Both the position numbers and the translations under genes were made by a program. From positions 4,075,501 through 4,139,500 of the forward strand of contig NZ_CP108393.1 of NCBI RefSeq assembly GCF_035961655.1: a DNA stretch of 64,000 bases, in the 5' to 3' direction. A model generated the notes under the pieces. That model did not search any database. It worked only from the letters and a program-made list of their open reading frames with translations, and had not been told where the DNA came from. Source of the DNA: Streptomyces sp. NBC_01317 (GTDB lineage: Bacteria > Actinomycetota > Actinomycetes > Streptomycetales > Streptomycetaceae). Positions within the stretch are counted from its first letter, which is position 1; every line of letters starts with the position of its first letter. Below are positions 8,430 through 17,547 of the stretch, piece after piece.

Positions 8430-8645
8430 ATGGACAGCACATGGATCTCGGTAGCGGTGGCACTGGTGACCACGGCACTCCTCCTGGGCGGGATCTTCGT
8501 GATCAGACGCCTGAACGGCCAACACAAGACCCGCAACACTTCATTCCCGTACGCAAGAAACCTCTGGGACCCAGAAGTCCGCTCCAAAACAACCCGCCAC
8601 GAGTCCCCCACCCCCGCCAGGCCCTCGGACCACAGGCCTCACTGA
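8430..8645 (+). CDS. Small single-pass membrane protein
   Basis: A 71-residue frame from ATG 8430, behind AGGTGGG. Residues 5-25 (WISVAVALVTTALLLGGIFV) form one transmembrane helix, followed by RRLNGQ and a polar, probably cytoplasmic tail. No family is recognised. The helix and the ribosome site support a real gene. The 198 bp before it (8232-8429) show nothing definite. Confidence 0.6.
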   Translation: MDSTWISVAVALVTTALLLGGIFVIRRLNGQHKTRNTSFPYARNLWDPEVRSKTTRHESPTPARPSDHRPH

Positions 8646-8676
8646 GCGGGCCCAAAACAACTCACCGGTGCGCGTT

Positions 8677-9465
8677 CTACGCGTTCGGGTCCCAGTCCGC
8701 GAGCTGCTCCATCGGCTCGGTGTCGCCGGTGGTCTCCAGGCCGTCGAGCGGAACGCGGTCGTAGAAGTAGAGGATCAGTTCGCTCGCCGCACCTCGCATG
8801 GCCATGTCGCCCGGCTCCGCGTCGGCAGCGAGGTCGTCGCAGCGGACGCCGTCGGCGTTGAGAGTCAGGCGCCAGGAGCGGCCCTCGGTGGCGTGCAGGT
8901 CGATGGTGGCCGGCGTGAACGGCCAGGGGACGGTCGTCGCCGAGACAGTCGTCAGGAACTCGTCGACGCCCTCGACCGCGACGTCCGTCGGCAGCGGCTG
9001 TGCGGCGCCCTGGGTGAGCTGGGCGTCGTACGTGTGGACGGCGAACTCCTGGATCTGGTGCCGGGCCACGGCCCCGGTGGTCTCCGGGGCCTGCGAGCGC
9101 CCCCACCAGGTCCAGCAGCCCCGGTCCGGGCCGGCCTCGCGCATCGCGTCGAGCATGAGCCCGGTCGACTCGGCGAGCCAGGCGTCCAAGGCCTCGCGGT
9201 CGCGGGGCGCGGTCGGGGCGCCCTTCGGGTCCGTCCTCGCCGGGGGCTCGGCGCCCGGGCCCGCCGCGACGACGACGGCCTGGCGGCGGCGCCCGTCACC
9301 GAGGTGCTGCGCCAGTTCGCGCAGCGTCCAGTCCGGGCAGGTCGGGACCCGGACGTCGAGGTCAGGGGCGGACGCGATCGCGGCGCGGAACGCGTCCGAC
9401 CGGTCTTCGATCAGCCGCAGGACCTCGGGAAACTCCAAGATGTATTGCACGCGGTTGTGTACCAC
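8677..9465 (-). CDS. Maleylpyruvate isomerase-family mycothiol-dependent protein
   Basis: A 262-residue DinB-like four-helix bundle of the MDMPI family. The N-terminal part shows VRVPTCPDWTLRELAQHLGD (a metal-ligand His in AQHL), and the middle shows ARHQIQEFAVHTYDAQL with the other expected histidines. The C-terminal MDMPI_C-type domain follows (WRLTLNADGVRCDDLAADAE, then GAASELILYFYDRVPLDGLE). Members use mycothiol in thiol-transfer or isomerase reactions, mostly uncharacterised. Nothing around it gives a pathway. Confidence 0.82.
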   Translation of the reverse strand: MVHNRVQYILEFPEVLRLIEDRSDAFRAAIASAPDLDVRVPTCPDWTLRELAQHLGDGRRRQAVVVAAGPGAEPPARTDPKGAPTAPRDREALDAWLAESTGLMLDAMREAGPDRGCWTWWGRSQAPETTGAVARHQIQEFAVHTYDAQLTQGAAQPLPTDVAVEGVDEFLTTVSATTVPWPFTPATIDLHATEGRSWRLTLNADGVRCDDLAADAEPGDMAMRGAASELILYFYDRVPLDGLETTGDTEPMEQLADWDPNA

Positions 9466-9610
9466 GCCGCTCGGGCCGCCAGGTAGCGAATTTCCCGAAC
9501 AAACGCCCCCACACCCACCCCGGCACCATCACCAACGCGCTATGCACCCCAAACCTCGCACCCCGCACCCCCACACCCCCCGCGCACCCCCATACGGCAG
9601 GATGACCAAC

Positions 9611-9970
9611 ATGCGCATCCTAGGCCTGGTATTCGCGGGTTCGTCCACCTCCAACCGCGAGGAAATGACGGACTTCCTACGCAACACCCTCTCCCTGGAA
9701 ACCACCCAAGTCGAAGGCGTAGAGGCAGACCTCTTCACCCTCCCCGACGGCTCAACCTTCGCGGTGGCATCCCCCGCGAGCATGGGCGACACCCCCCGCT
9801 CGATCGGCTTCCTGGTAGACAACCTAAACGAGGCCGCAAAAACCCTCCGCACCTCAGGCGCCACGGTAGGCCCCATCGCCGAAAACGCCCAAGAACGCTA
9901 CCTACACTTCCGCGCCCCAGACGCCCAACTCTACGAACTAATCGAACGCAAACCCCCCACACACACCTGA
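9611..9970 (+). CDS. VOC-family (glyoxalase/bleomycin-resistance fold) protein
   Basis: A protein of about 119 residues with one VOC module pair: MRILGLVFAGSSTSNREEM, DLFTLPDGSTFAVASPASMG, SIGFLVDNLNEAAKTLRTSG and YLHFRAPDAQLYELIERK. The final Glu of YELIE is the usual metal ligand position. ATG 9611 is preferred over ATG 9602 because GGCAGG ends at 9601. Codon use differs from the neighbours, with many A-ending codons (CTA, GTA, AAA, GCA). The substrate is unknown. Confidence 0.78.
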   Translation: MRILGLVFAGSSTSNREEMTDFLRNTLSLETTQVEGVEADLFTLPDGSTFAVASPASMGDTPRSIGFLVDNLNEAAKTLRTSGATVGPIAENAQERYLHFRAPDAQLYELIERKPPTHT

Positions 9971-10068
9971 CACCGTTCGCCCAGCCCAGGAGGCTAGCCG
10001 AGCCCGCACCACGTCAATGAAGTGCGGAGCGGGCTTCAACAGCCGAAAGGCGCAACCAGCGGGTCCGA

Positions 10069-10428
10069 CTACGTGCGGAATTCGAAGAGCGATGGAGAAT
10101 CGAAATCGCACTCGGCTTCACGCCATGCCGGCCTTGCCGAAATGACGAAACTCCGCAGATCTCCTTCAATCAGGTAGGCCCCACCGCCCCTCAGGCCGGA
10201 CGGGAGCTTTTCCGCCACACTCGAAGCCTCCTCCAGGTCGGCTTCCGCGATCGCAACACCTCGATACGCTGATCTAATTGACATGAATTCAACATGCCCG
10301 AAGTAGATCTCGACCCGCGTCGCTGTTCGCGCAATACGATCTGGATTGCTGCGCAGGATCAACTGACGATGCGATGCACTGAAGCTCCACACCTCAAAAT
10401 CCCTATCGGATTCATACAGCAGATTCAT
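10069..10428 (-). CDS. Putative immunity protein for the adjacent polymorphic toxin
   Basis: A 119-residue protein starting at ATG 10428, which overlaps the toxin gene's stop as ATGA. The position directly behind an RHS-HINT toxin is the hallmark of its immunity gene (family knowledge). The sequence contains EVWSFSASHRQLILRSNPD and RVEIYFGHVEFMSIRSAYRG, a small alpha/beta fold that I do not recognise. Codons such as AGA, ATT, TCA, TAT and GTT are common here and rare around it, which points to acquisition from elsewhere. Confidence 0.7.
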   Translation of the reverse strand: MNLLYESDRDFEVWSFSASHRQLILRSNPDRIARTATRVEIYFGHVEFMSIRSAYRGVAIAEADLEEASSVAEKLPSGLRGGGAYLIEGDLRSFVISARPAWREAECDFDSPSLFEFRT

Positions 10429-13400
10429 TGAATCCCCGCAGCCTTGCGTATGGCACCAAATTCAGGCGCGTGCAGCGTCGCTGGCAAGCCGTTCCAGTAC
10501 CAGTTGATCGACTCCCAGCTTCGATTACCCAACATTACATTTCTGCCGATCACGCTCATTTCCCAGGACGTTCCGTATCCTGACACTGTCGCCATTCTCA
10601 TGCCACCCTGAACTCCTCGAACATAGGCTGTCGCGAATGCTTCCTCAGGAGTCGCTCCGGGTAGACCGTCGAGCGTCACCGTGAGGCGGGTGCCTGAATC
10701 ACCTACAGCCTTCTGAACGCCATTGATCCACCCAGGAAGGCCATTCTCGGCAACGTCTCCATAATTACTGTCGTTAAAAGTGTGAGCATTTGAATCTCCA
10801 GCAGCTCGCCGCGAGGCCGCCAGAGCATCCGAGCGCTTCCCAACCCCCAGTACAACACTGTCCACACAGGTGTTATGAACAAGCACCGGTGCCGTGCCTG
10901 CCAGCACATAATACGTGTGCAGTTTTGCGACCGAGAAGTTGTACGTTCGGACGTGGTCCGTGTACGGGCGGTTGGCCGCGATCTTGGCCTTGGTGCCGTT
11001 GGCAGTGCTGAGCGTGGTGCCCGGCTTCAGGTCCGCCGCGTTGACCCAGGCGTTTTCCTTGGGGACCCAGAAGGGGTGCTCCGCCGTGGCTGTGATCTTT
11101 TTCTTGCCGTCGGCCGTCGCAATGGTGAGCTCGTTGAGCTCCTTCTTGCCCTCCGACGGAAGGAGTTCAGTGACGGGCTGCGCGCTTGTCTCGCCCGTCA
11201 CCGGGTTGGTGGCGAGGACCTTGTCGCCTACCTCGATGTCTTCGATCTTCTTGGAGCTGCCGTCGGCGAGGAGAACCAGGGTGCCGGCAAGGAAGCACTT
11301 CGGGCCCCCGGCCCCACCTGCCTTAGTACCGCCTGCCTTCCCCAGCAGCTTCGAGCCGACCGCCTTGGCGCCCTTCGCCAAGCCCTTGACGACGGCTCCG
11401 CCGATGACCGATCCGGCGGCTCCGACCGCGGCTCCGATGCCGACTGCCGCGGCATATCCGCCCAGGCTGTGATCAGCGCCGTCGGTAAGGGCGTTGGTGA
11501 CAGCTCCGGCCGCCGCCCCCGCGATTGCCCCGCACGCCGCCCCCACCGCTACCGCGCCCATTCCCGCGGTGGCCGCCCCGGCGCCGACTGCCACGGCTCC
11601 GCAGGCCACACCGACCACGACTTCGGTGACGATGCTGATGACGGTGACGTGTTTCTTCATCCAGCCCATCGCCTTGCACTTCCAGTCGCAAGGGGCGGGC
11701 TTGGTCACCGTGACGGTGGAAGTAATGGTGTACGTGACCGGCGGCGGCGCGGTCTGCGGGACCGGCTTTTCTCCGTGTCCCTTGCTTGCCTCTTCGTCCT
11801 CGGGAATGCCCCGGTGGCGTGAGCCGTCTCCGGCCTGGAGTTGCAGGCCGGTCGGGTCGCTCTTGCTGATCGGGCTGTTGTTGCTGTACGCATACCCGTT
11901 CATCTGGAGCGGGTCCGCGATGTCGATGATCGGGTCCGCCGACAGGAAGCGGCCCGCCGCCTGGTCGTATTCTCGGGCGCCTATGTGGGTCAGGCCCGTC
12001 GTCGCGTCGTCGATTCCGACGCCCAGGTAGCTGCGCTTGTTCGGCCACGTCGTGGGCTTCGGGCCGCGGGTCTCGCCGTAGGGCTTGTACGCGCGGCGCG
12101 TGATCGGCTGGGTGCCGGACAGCTCCACCGACGTGTTCGCCGTGCCCAGTTGGTCGGTGATCAGGGCGTTGAGCTTGTGGCCCGTGGTCGCGCCGTTCAC
12201 CGTCGTGCGGACCACCGTGGGCGCGCCCGCCTGGCCGTACGAGCGGGAGGAGCGGGTGATCTTGCCCGTGGAGTCCGTCGTCAGTTCCGTCTCGCCCAGG
12301 TACAGGGTCGAGCCCGCGGGCGAGTTCTCCAGGATGCGGTTGCCCTCGGCGTCGTAGACGTACGTCGTCTTCACGCCGTTGACCGTGATCGTGCGGAGCT
12401 TGTTCTCCGTGTTCCACGCCAGGTCCTGCGTGGTGCCCGGGAGGTCCCGGTCCGTCGTGTTGCCGATGTCGTTGTTCGTGTACGTGCTGCCCTGGCCCGC
12501 CGTCGTCGACGTGATCGCCGACAGGGTGTGCGGCTGGACCACGCCCTTGCCCGCCACCTCACGGCCGTAGCCGTACTTGAGGGTGACGTTCTTCGTCGCG
12601 TCAGCGGTGTTGTGCTCGGTCAGGGTGGCACGGTTGCCCAGCCAGTCGAAAGTGAACGACTGGCGGTACGCCGTCGCGCTCGTCGCCGTCGTGGACACCG
12701 TGCCCGCCGACGGAGCCGCCGCCGCCAGTGACGACGTCAGTGCCGCGCTCGGACTGGTCGCGTCGGACGCCGTCGACGCCGCGTCCGCGACCGGGCCGCT
12801 GCTCGGGGCGCCGTCGGACCGGGGCCCCCAGTTGGCGTTGCCCGACGAACGGCAGCCCGTGCCGGAGCCGTTCGGGGTGATGTTGGACGTCCAGGCGTGG
12901 ACCAGTTCACCCAGCGCGTCGTACGTGTAGCACTGGTTGTCCCAGGAGGTCGTCGTACCGTCCGTCAGCTTCCGCGCGTTGGCGGTGACCATGCCCGACA
13001 CGTCGTACGCGTACGTGCTGTCGGCGATCGGCGTATTGCCCGCCGTCTCCGTGTTGGTGAGCGTGCGCTGGAGGCTCCCCGAGTGCTGGTCGACGAAGTT
13101 GGTCGTCCAGACCCGCGACGGCTGCGAACCGCTCACCGAGCGCAGCGGCTCGCCGTACGGGGAGTAAGTGACGTCCGACGTGTACCAGTTGGCCCCGGAC
13201 GTGGACTCCGCCAGACCGTCGGAGTTGTAGCGCGTGACGACCTTCTCCGCCGCCAGTCCGCCCTTCGCCGGCAGCGTGACCGACAGCGGCTTTCCGGTCG
13301 GCGTGTAGGCGTAGGAGTACGCGTACGTCCCGGACAGCCCCGCCGTCATCGCGTTGGCGGGTACGACCGTCTCGCTCCCGGTGACCTGATAGTCCGTGTC

Positions 13401-16217
13401 GTACCCGGTCACACGGCTGATCCACTCACCGCCCGACTCGTCCCGACGGGTCGAGGCCACGGGCAGGCCGAGCGCGCCCGCCATGTCGTACGTGAATCTC
13501 TTGACCGGCTCCGCGTCGACCGATCCCTCGCGGACCGCGACGGGCCGGTCCAGCTCGTCGTACTCGGTGAAGACGGACTTCCCGAGCGTGTCGGTGGTCT
13601 TCACCGGGCGGTCGGCGTCGTCGTACTCCGTGAAGGAGTCGCCCGTGTCCGGATCCGTCGACTTCGTCAGACGGCCCCGCACGTCGTATCCGTACGACCA
13701 GATGTCGCCGGCCGGATCGGTGACCTTGGTGCGATTGCCCCGCGCGTCGTACGTGTAGTCGGTCGTCCGCCCGGCGCCCTTCGCCCCGGCGGCGGTGGTG
13801 TAGTGCGTGACCGACGTGGTCCGGCCGAGCGCGTCGGTCGCGCTCTTCGTGGTCGCGGAGGTCGAGCCCGGGGGATCGACGGTCACCGTCGTGTCGTCGT
13901 ACGTACTGCTGATCTCGTTCTGGTACGCGGCCCCGTGGTACCGCATCGCGCGGACCACGCGCTCCTGGCCGTCGTACTGCGTCCGCGTCTTGCTCGGGAC
14001 CAGGCTCTCCGAGATCCGGGCGAACAGCTTCGTCTCCGGTTCGCCCTTCGCCAGATAGCCGCTGGTCTGCTCCTTCACCAGGCCGTGGTCGTTGTACTTG
14101 GTGTCAGTGATGATCCGGCCCGCGCCGTGCGCCTCGCTCTGCGTCTGCACCTGACGCGACAGCCCGTCGTAGATCGTGACCTGATTCGCGTAACCCCCGT
14201 CGTCCTTCAGGGACTTGACCGTGACAGCGGCCGGCTTGGTCTCGGCGGGTGTCGCGACGGCCGTCTGGTAGACGATCTCCGTGTCCGGGGACTTCCCGCC
14301 CGACGAGCGGGAGGGGGACCAGCCCTTGACCAGCCGGCCGAGCGCGTCGTACTCGTTCCGGGTGACGCGGCCGTTGGCGTCCGTGGCGGTCAACGGCAGG
14401 GCGCGGCCCGGGTCATAGGTCGTGGTGGCCGCGTACTGCTTCGTGTTGATGGTCTTGACCGCGGTGACGGGCCCGCCGCCGGCCGGGGTGTAGACCGTCT
14501 CGCTCGTGCCGGTCTTGGGCCGGGTGACCGTCCTGATCCGGCCCAGGTCGTCGTAGACGCTGCTGGTCGTCACGGAGTGGGACGTGCCCGCGCCGTTGAT
14601 GTCAGCGACCAGGGTCTCCAGACCCTTGACCGGTGCCTCGCCGTACGCCTGGTAGTCGTACGAGGTCCGTACGGAGCTGAGCAGTTGGGTCGCCGGGTCC
14701 GCCGTGTCGAACGCGGAGCACGGAGTCGCCGTCGAGCGCGCCTCCTTGGTCTTCCCGATGATCCACGCGGTCGTGTTGTGGACGTACGACGTCCGCACGC
14801 AGACCTGGTTGCTCACGCTCTCGCCGGTGCCGTTGGGCTTGACGACCGACATCTGCACCTGGGTGGGCAGCCCGTACGTGTCCTCCACGCTCGTCGCGGT
14901 CCGTACCGCCTGCCAGCTGCTGCCGACCGTCTGGATGGCGTCCGCGCGCCCCACCCACGTGCGCTGCGCGAGCAGCGGGTCCAGATCCGTGCCGTCCTCG
15001 GCCTCCCGGCTGCGGGAAGCGGTCCGCTTGGACTCGGGGAAGGTCAGGGCCCGCTTGAGCAGACGGCCGCCGGCCTCCTTGTACGTGAGGGTCTCCGCCG
15101 CCATCCCCGCGAACTGCGACGCGTCGTCCGCGACCAGCACCACCGCACCCGTGGAGTCCTTGACGGCGCCGCCCGTGCCCTGGAAGTACCGGGTGACGGA
15201 GTACGACGCCGGGTCCGGGTCCTCGTTCTTCGCGGTGGACCCGCCCTTGGTGGTGGCGACCTGCCGGTAGCCGCGCCAGACGCTGTACGTACGCAGCGAC
15301 GGGCGGCTGAACTCGTCGTCGCTCTTGTCCCAGGCCGGCGAGGTGTACTTGTACGACGTCACCACCGGCACGCTGTGGGTCGTGACCTTGTCCGTCTCGG
15401 TGACCGAGTCCACGACGTACTTGTTGAACCATGCCTTGGCCGGCTTCTTCTCCTCCCCGTCCGGCGACCAACGCACCGGATAGCAGGTGCCGTTGGCCTT
15501 CTCCTTGTCGGTGGAGGGTTCGGTGGCGCAGCCGCCGGTGTACTCCACCTCGATGTCACCGCCGTTCTCGGTGGAGACGACGCCGATCCGCGGCCGGGTG
15601 AAGCCGGGACGCTTGTCACTCGCCCCCGAGGGCACGAGGTTGGGCAGCTGACGGTCCTTCAGCCGCGCTCTCAGCGGCGATTTGCTGCCCACCGTGTAGT
15701 GGGAGAAGCTGACGCCGGCCGCCGACTGGAGGGTCCCCTGGGTGTCGCCCGGCGCGAAGCCGGTACGGGTCACGGAGTTGAGCCACAGGCTCGGCGAGGT
15801 GTCGTACCAGTCGGCCGGGAAGGACTGGTTGAGGCTGTACGTGTCCACCTTGCCCAGCCCGGTCTGCCCCGGCCGAGCGGCCTTCGTCGTCACCGAGTCC
15901 AGGCGGAGCTGCGTCCAGAAGGAGGGGAAGGGCGGGCACAGCTTGGAGGTGGACTTGCAGTTGAGGTTGCCCGGGGTGTCCCACCAGGGGCGGTACGCGC
16001 CGGGGTCGTCGGTCCTGGCGAAGTTCGCGGAATCGCAGGCGGTTCCCGTCGCGAGGCAGCGCTGCGCGACCTGGAACTCGACGGTGGCCGACGGCTTGGT
16101 CAGGTCGGCGGTACGCATCCCGTACTCGATCGACACGAGGTACGCGGCCCGGTCGTAGTTCTCCGGCGACGAGCTGCCCGACCTCTTCACCGTCGCGCAG
16201 GACGGCCGCCTCTTCAT
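10425..16217 (-). CDS. RHS-repeat polymorphic toxin with HINT domain, missing its N-terminal part
   Basis: A large secreted-type toxin carrier. The native sequence begins only near base 16158 (ENYDRAAYLVSIEYG), which in intact homologues lies well inside the protein. The 17-18 residues before it are antisense to the neighbouring FG-GAP gene, and there is no signal peptide. Then come a Cys-rich region, many YD/RHS repeats (YDALGRLVKGWSP, YGYDVRGRLTKSTDPDTGDS), the RHS core end (TYVYDAEGNRILENSPAGS, LTHIGAREYDQAAGRFLSAD), a Gly/Ala hydrophobic stretch, a HINT autoprocessing domain (CFLAGTLVLLADGSSKKIED to VLVHN, 11297-10872) and a 147-residue toxin (10871-10428). Without its 5' part and promoter it is probably a remnant, unless expressed from within. 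Confidence 0.88.
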   Translation of the reverse strand: MKRRPSCATVKRSGSSSPENYDRAAYLVSIEYGMRTADLTKPSATVEFQVAQRCLATGTACDSANFARTDDPGAYRPWWDTPGNLNCKSTSKLCPPFPSFWTQLRLDSVTTKAARPGQTGLGKVDTYSLNQSFPADWYDTSPSLWLNSVTRTGFAPGDTQGTLQSAAGVSFSHYTVGSKSPLRARLKDRQLPNLVPSGASDKRPGFTRPRIGVVSTENGGDIEVEYTGGCATEPSTDKEKANGTCYPVRWSPDGEEKKPAKAWFNKYVVDSVTETDKVTTHSVPVVTSYKYTSPAWDKSDDEFSRPSLRTYSVWRGYRQVATTKGGSTAKNEDPDPASYSVTRYFQGTGGAVKDSTGAVVLVADDASQFAGMAAETLTYKEAGGRLLKRALTFPESKRTASRSREAEDGTDLDPLLAQRTWVGRADAIQTVGSSWQAVRTATSVEDTYGLPTQVQMSVVKPNGTGESVSNQVCVRTSYVHNTTAWIIGKTKEARSTATPCSAFDTADPATQLLSSVRTSYDYQAYGEAPVKGLETLVADINGAGTSHSVTTSSVYDDLGRIRTVTRPKTGTSETVYTPAGGGPVTAVKTINTKQYAATTTYDPGRALPLTATDANGRVTRNEYDALGRLVKGWSPSRSSGGKSPDTEIVYQTAVATPAETKPAAVTVKSLKDDGGYANQVTIYDGLSRQVQTQSEAHGAGRIITDTKYNDHGLVKEQTSGYLAKGEPETKLFARISESLVPSKTRTQYDGQERVVRAMRYHGAAYQNEISSTYDDTTVTVDPPGSTSATTKSATDALGRTTSVTHYTTAAGAKGAGRTTDYTYDARGNRTKVTDPAGDIWSYGYDVRGRLTKSTDPDTGDSFTEYDDADRPVKTTDTLGKSVFTEYDELDRPVAVREGSVDAEPVKRFTYDMAGALGLPVASTRRDESGGEWISRVTGYDTDYQVTGSETVVPANAMTAGLSGTYAYSYAYTPTGKPLSVTLPAKGGLAAEKVVTRYNSDGLAESTSGANWYTSDVTYSPYGEPLRSVSGSQPSRVWTTNFVDQHSGSLQRTLTNTETAGNTPIADSTYAYDVSGMVTANARKLTDGTTTSWDNQCYTYDALGELVHAWTSNITPNGSGTGCRSSGNANWGPRSDGAPSSGPVADAASTASDATSPSAALTSSLAAAAPSAGTVSTTATSATAYRQSFTFDWLGNRATLTEHNTADATKNVTLKYGYGREVAGKGVVQPHTLSAITSTTAGQGSTYTNNDIGNTTDRDLPGTTQDLAWNTENKLRTITVNGVKTTYVYDAEGNRILENSPAGSTLYLGETELTTDSTGKITRSSRSYGQAGAPTVVRTTVNGATTGHKLNALITDQLGTANTSVELSGTQPITRRAYKPYGETRGPKPTTWPNKRSYLGVGIDDATTGLTHIGAREYDQAAGRFLSADPIIDIADPLQMNGYAYSNNSPISKSDPTGLQLQAGDGSRHRGIPEDEEASKGHGEKPVPQTAPPPVTYTITSTVTVTKPAPCDWKCKAMGWMKKHVTVISIVTEVVVGVACGAVAVGAGAATAGMGAVAVGAACGAIAGAAAGAVTNALTDGADHSLGGYAAAVGIGAAVGAAGSVIGGAVVKGLAKGAKAVGSKLLGKAGGTKAGGAGGPKCFLAGTLVLLADGSSKKIEDIEVGDKVLATNPVTGETSAQPVTELLPSEGKKELNELTIATADGKKKITATAEHPFWVPKENAWVNAADLKPGTTLSTANGTKAKIAANRPYTDHVRTYNFSVAKLHTYYVLAGTAPVLVHNTCVDSVVLGVGKRSDALAASRRAAGDSNAHTFNDSNYGDVAENGLPGWINGVQKAVGDSGTRLTVTLDGLPGATPEEAFATAYVRGVQGGMRMATVSGYGTSWEMSVIGRNVMLGNRSWESINWYWNGLPATLHAPEFGAIRKAAGIQ
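10428..10871 (-). other. C-terminal toxin domain of the RHS protein
   Basis: Residues after the HINT domain: TCVDSVVLGVGKRSDALAAS, LPGWINGVQKAVGDSGTRLT, VTLDGLPGATPEEAFATAY, and GTSWEMSVIGRNVMLGNRSW near the end. The LDGLPG and T-W-E-M pattern recalls the domain that annotation pipelines call polymorphic toxin type 27 (from memory, unverified). Its activity is unknown. Base composition is visibly lower in G+C than the RHS core, a pattern seen when toxin tips are exchanged. Confidence 0.55.
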
Positions 16218-17067
16218 CTACCCGTCCCAGGCGACCAACGACCTCGTCAAGGGCACGGGAGACCTGGACTACTCCATGCCGGGCGCCTACCGCGCCAATC
16301 CCGACAAGGATCCGAACGGCGACAAACTCCCCACCCAGGTGCCCGCGCCGACCACCCACTTCAACAAGGCGCTGATCACGCACAACGGTGACATCTACGG
16401 AGGCGACGGGTTCCAGGACCTCGTCGTACGCGTCGAGGGCAAGCTGTGGGTCTACCCCGGCGACGGCTACGGCGCCGTGAACACCGACAAGCGCCGCGAG
16501 ATCCTCCTCCCGCCCGGCGCCCCCGACCCCGCCACCTTCACCCAGATCGTCTCGGCCGGCGACGCCACGGGTGACGGCAAGACCGACTTCTTCGTCACCA
16601 TCGGCGACGCCCTCTGGGCGCTGACCGGCTACAGCGGCGCGACCGTCGAACAGGCCACCAGGCTCTCCGCCACCCCCTGGACGACACGCGACATCGTCAC
16701 CGTCCTGGACATCACCGGCGACGGCGTCACCGACCTGCTCTACCGTACGGACGAGTCGGGACGGCTCCTGCTCCGCACCGGCATCAAGCGGGCGGCGGGC
16801 GGGGTGGACCTCAACTCCCTGGCCACGGCCGCCAATTCGCAGGGCGGAGCCGACACCGAGTACGCGGCGTCCGGCTGGTTCAGCTCCGCCGTCCCCCAGA
16901 TCATGGGCACCCCCGACACCAACGACGACAACATCCCCGACCAGTGGGGTCTGCGCGCCGACGGTTCTGTACGGATTCACCTCGGCGGCCGGGCGGTCCT
17001 CACCGGCAGCGGCACCGAGGTGATCGGCGCCAACGTGCCGTGGCAGGGGCGGCAGGCGATCGGCTGA
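16159..17067 (+). pseudogene. 3' fragment of an FG-GAP/VCBS repeat protein, 5' part lost
   Basis: The frame becomes protein-like at about 16159 (FSGDELPDLFTVAQDGRLFI) immediately after an in-frame TAG at 16156. It continues through FG-GAP/VCBS blades, for example DGFQDLVVRVEGKLWVYPGD, SAGDATGDGKTDFFVTIGD, VLDITGDGVTDLLYRTDESG and NDDNIPDQWGLRADGSVRIH, each with D-x-D/N-G-x-x-D calcium-type loops. The stop is at 17067. Only an internal ATG (16276) is available as a start and there is no signal peptide. Intact relatives are long secreted proteins with these blades at the C-terminus. The break coincides with the break in the RHS gene on the other strand. Confidence 0.8.
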
Positions 17068-17082
17068 CGCCGGGGGGCGGGG

Positions 17083-17120
17083 CGGAGGAGCAGCCGGTCG
17101 GTCGGCCGGTTGCTCCTCCG
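17083..17120. terminator. Hairpin between convergent genes
   Basis: CGGAGGAGCA and CCGG pair with CCGG and TGCTCCTCCG around a short loop. It lies between the FG-GAP fragment (+) and the 17141 gene (-) and could end both transcripts. Confidence 0.55.
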
Positions 17121-17140
17121 GTCCGGCGGGGGTGGCCCGG

Positions 17141-17518
17141 CTACTTCTCGATGGTGATGTCGGCGAAGCTGATGACGAAGGCGTCGGGGTCGTCGTCCTC
17201 GTCCAGGTGGTAACTGGCGCTGGCCCAGGCGTCGGTGAGGCGGACCCGCCGGGAGGTGGGGGCGGCCGGGTCGCCCGCGATGAGGATGACGTCCTGGTGG
17301 GTGTCGGTGTTCTCGACGTCCTCGACCCAGGTTGTCGTCGCCGGGTGGCGTACGTCCCCGCGCGTCAGGACCACATTGCCCCACAGGGGCACGGGGACCC
17401 GGGCATCGGAAGCGAGGAAGGACTCGAAGTCGAGTTCGCTGCCGGTGAGGGTGAGCTTGGTGACGGAGTCGAGCACCTCGGCGTTGTTGTCGCCGAGGTC
17501 GAGGTGGTACGCGGTCAT
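17141..17518 (-). CDS. Hypothetical acidic protein
   Basis: A 125-residue protein from ATG 17518 with GGAG eight bases before it. It has beta-rich, acidic sequence (MTAYHLDLGDNNAEVLDSVT, SELDFESFLASDARVPVPLW, YHLDEDDDPDAFVISFADIT). No signal peptide, membrane helix or known motif is seen. It begins 29 bp after the PCuAC-like gene and is probably cotranscribed with it. Confidence 0.72.
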   Translation of the reverse strand: MTAYHLDLGDNNAEVLDSVTKLTLTGSELDFESFLASDARVPVPLWGNVVLTRGDVRHPATTTWVEDVENTDTHQDVILIAGDPAAPTSRRVRLTDAWASASYHLDEDDDPDAFVISFADITIEK

Positions 17519-17547
17519 GTCGAGATCTCCTGGAAGCGTCGGCGGGG

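Noticed and set aside
12897..16391. An open frame of 1164 codons on the plus strand opposite the RHS gene
   Set aside because: It is antisense to clear RHS repeats, is Arg/Val-rich and has no domain; long antisense frames are normal at this GC content.
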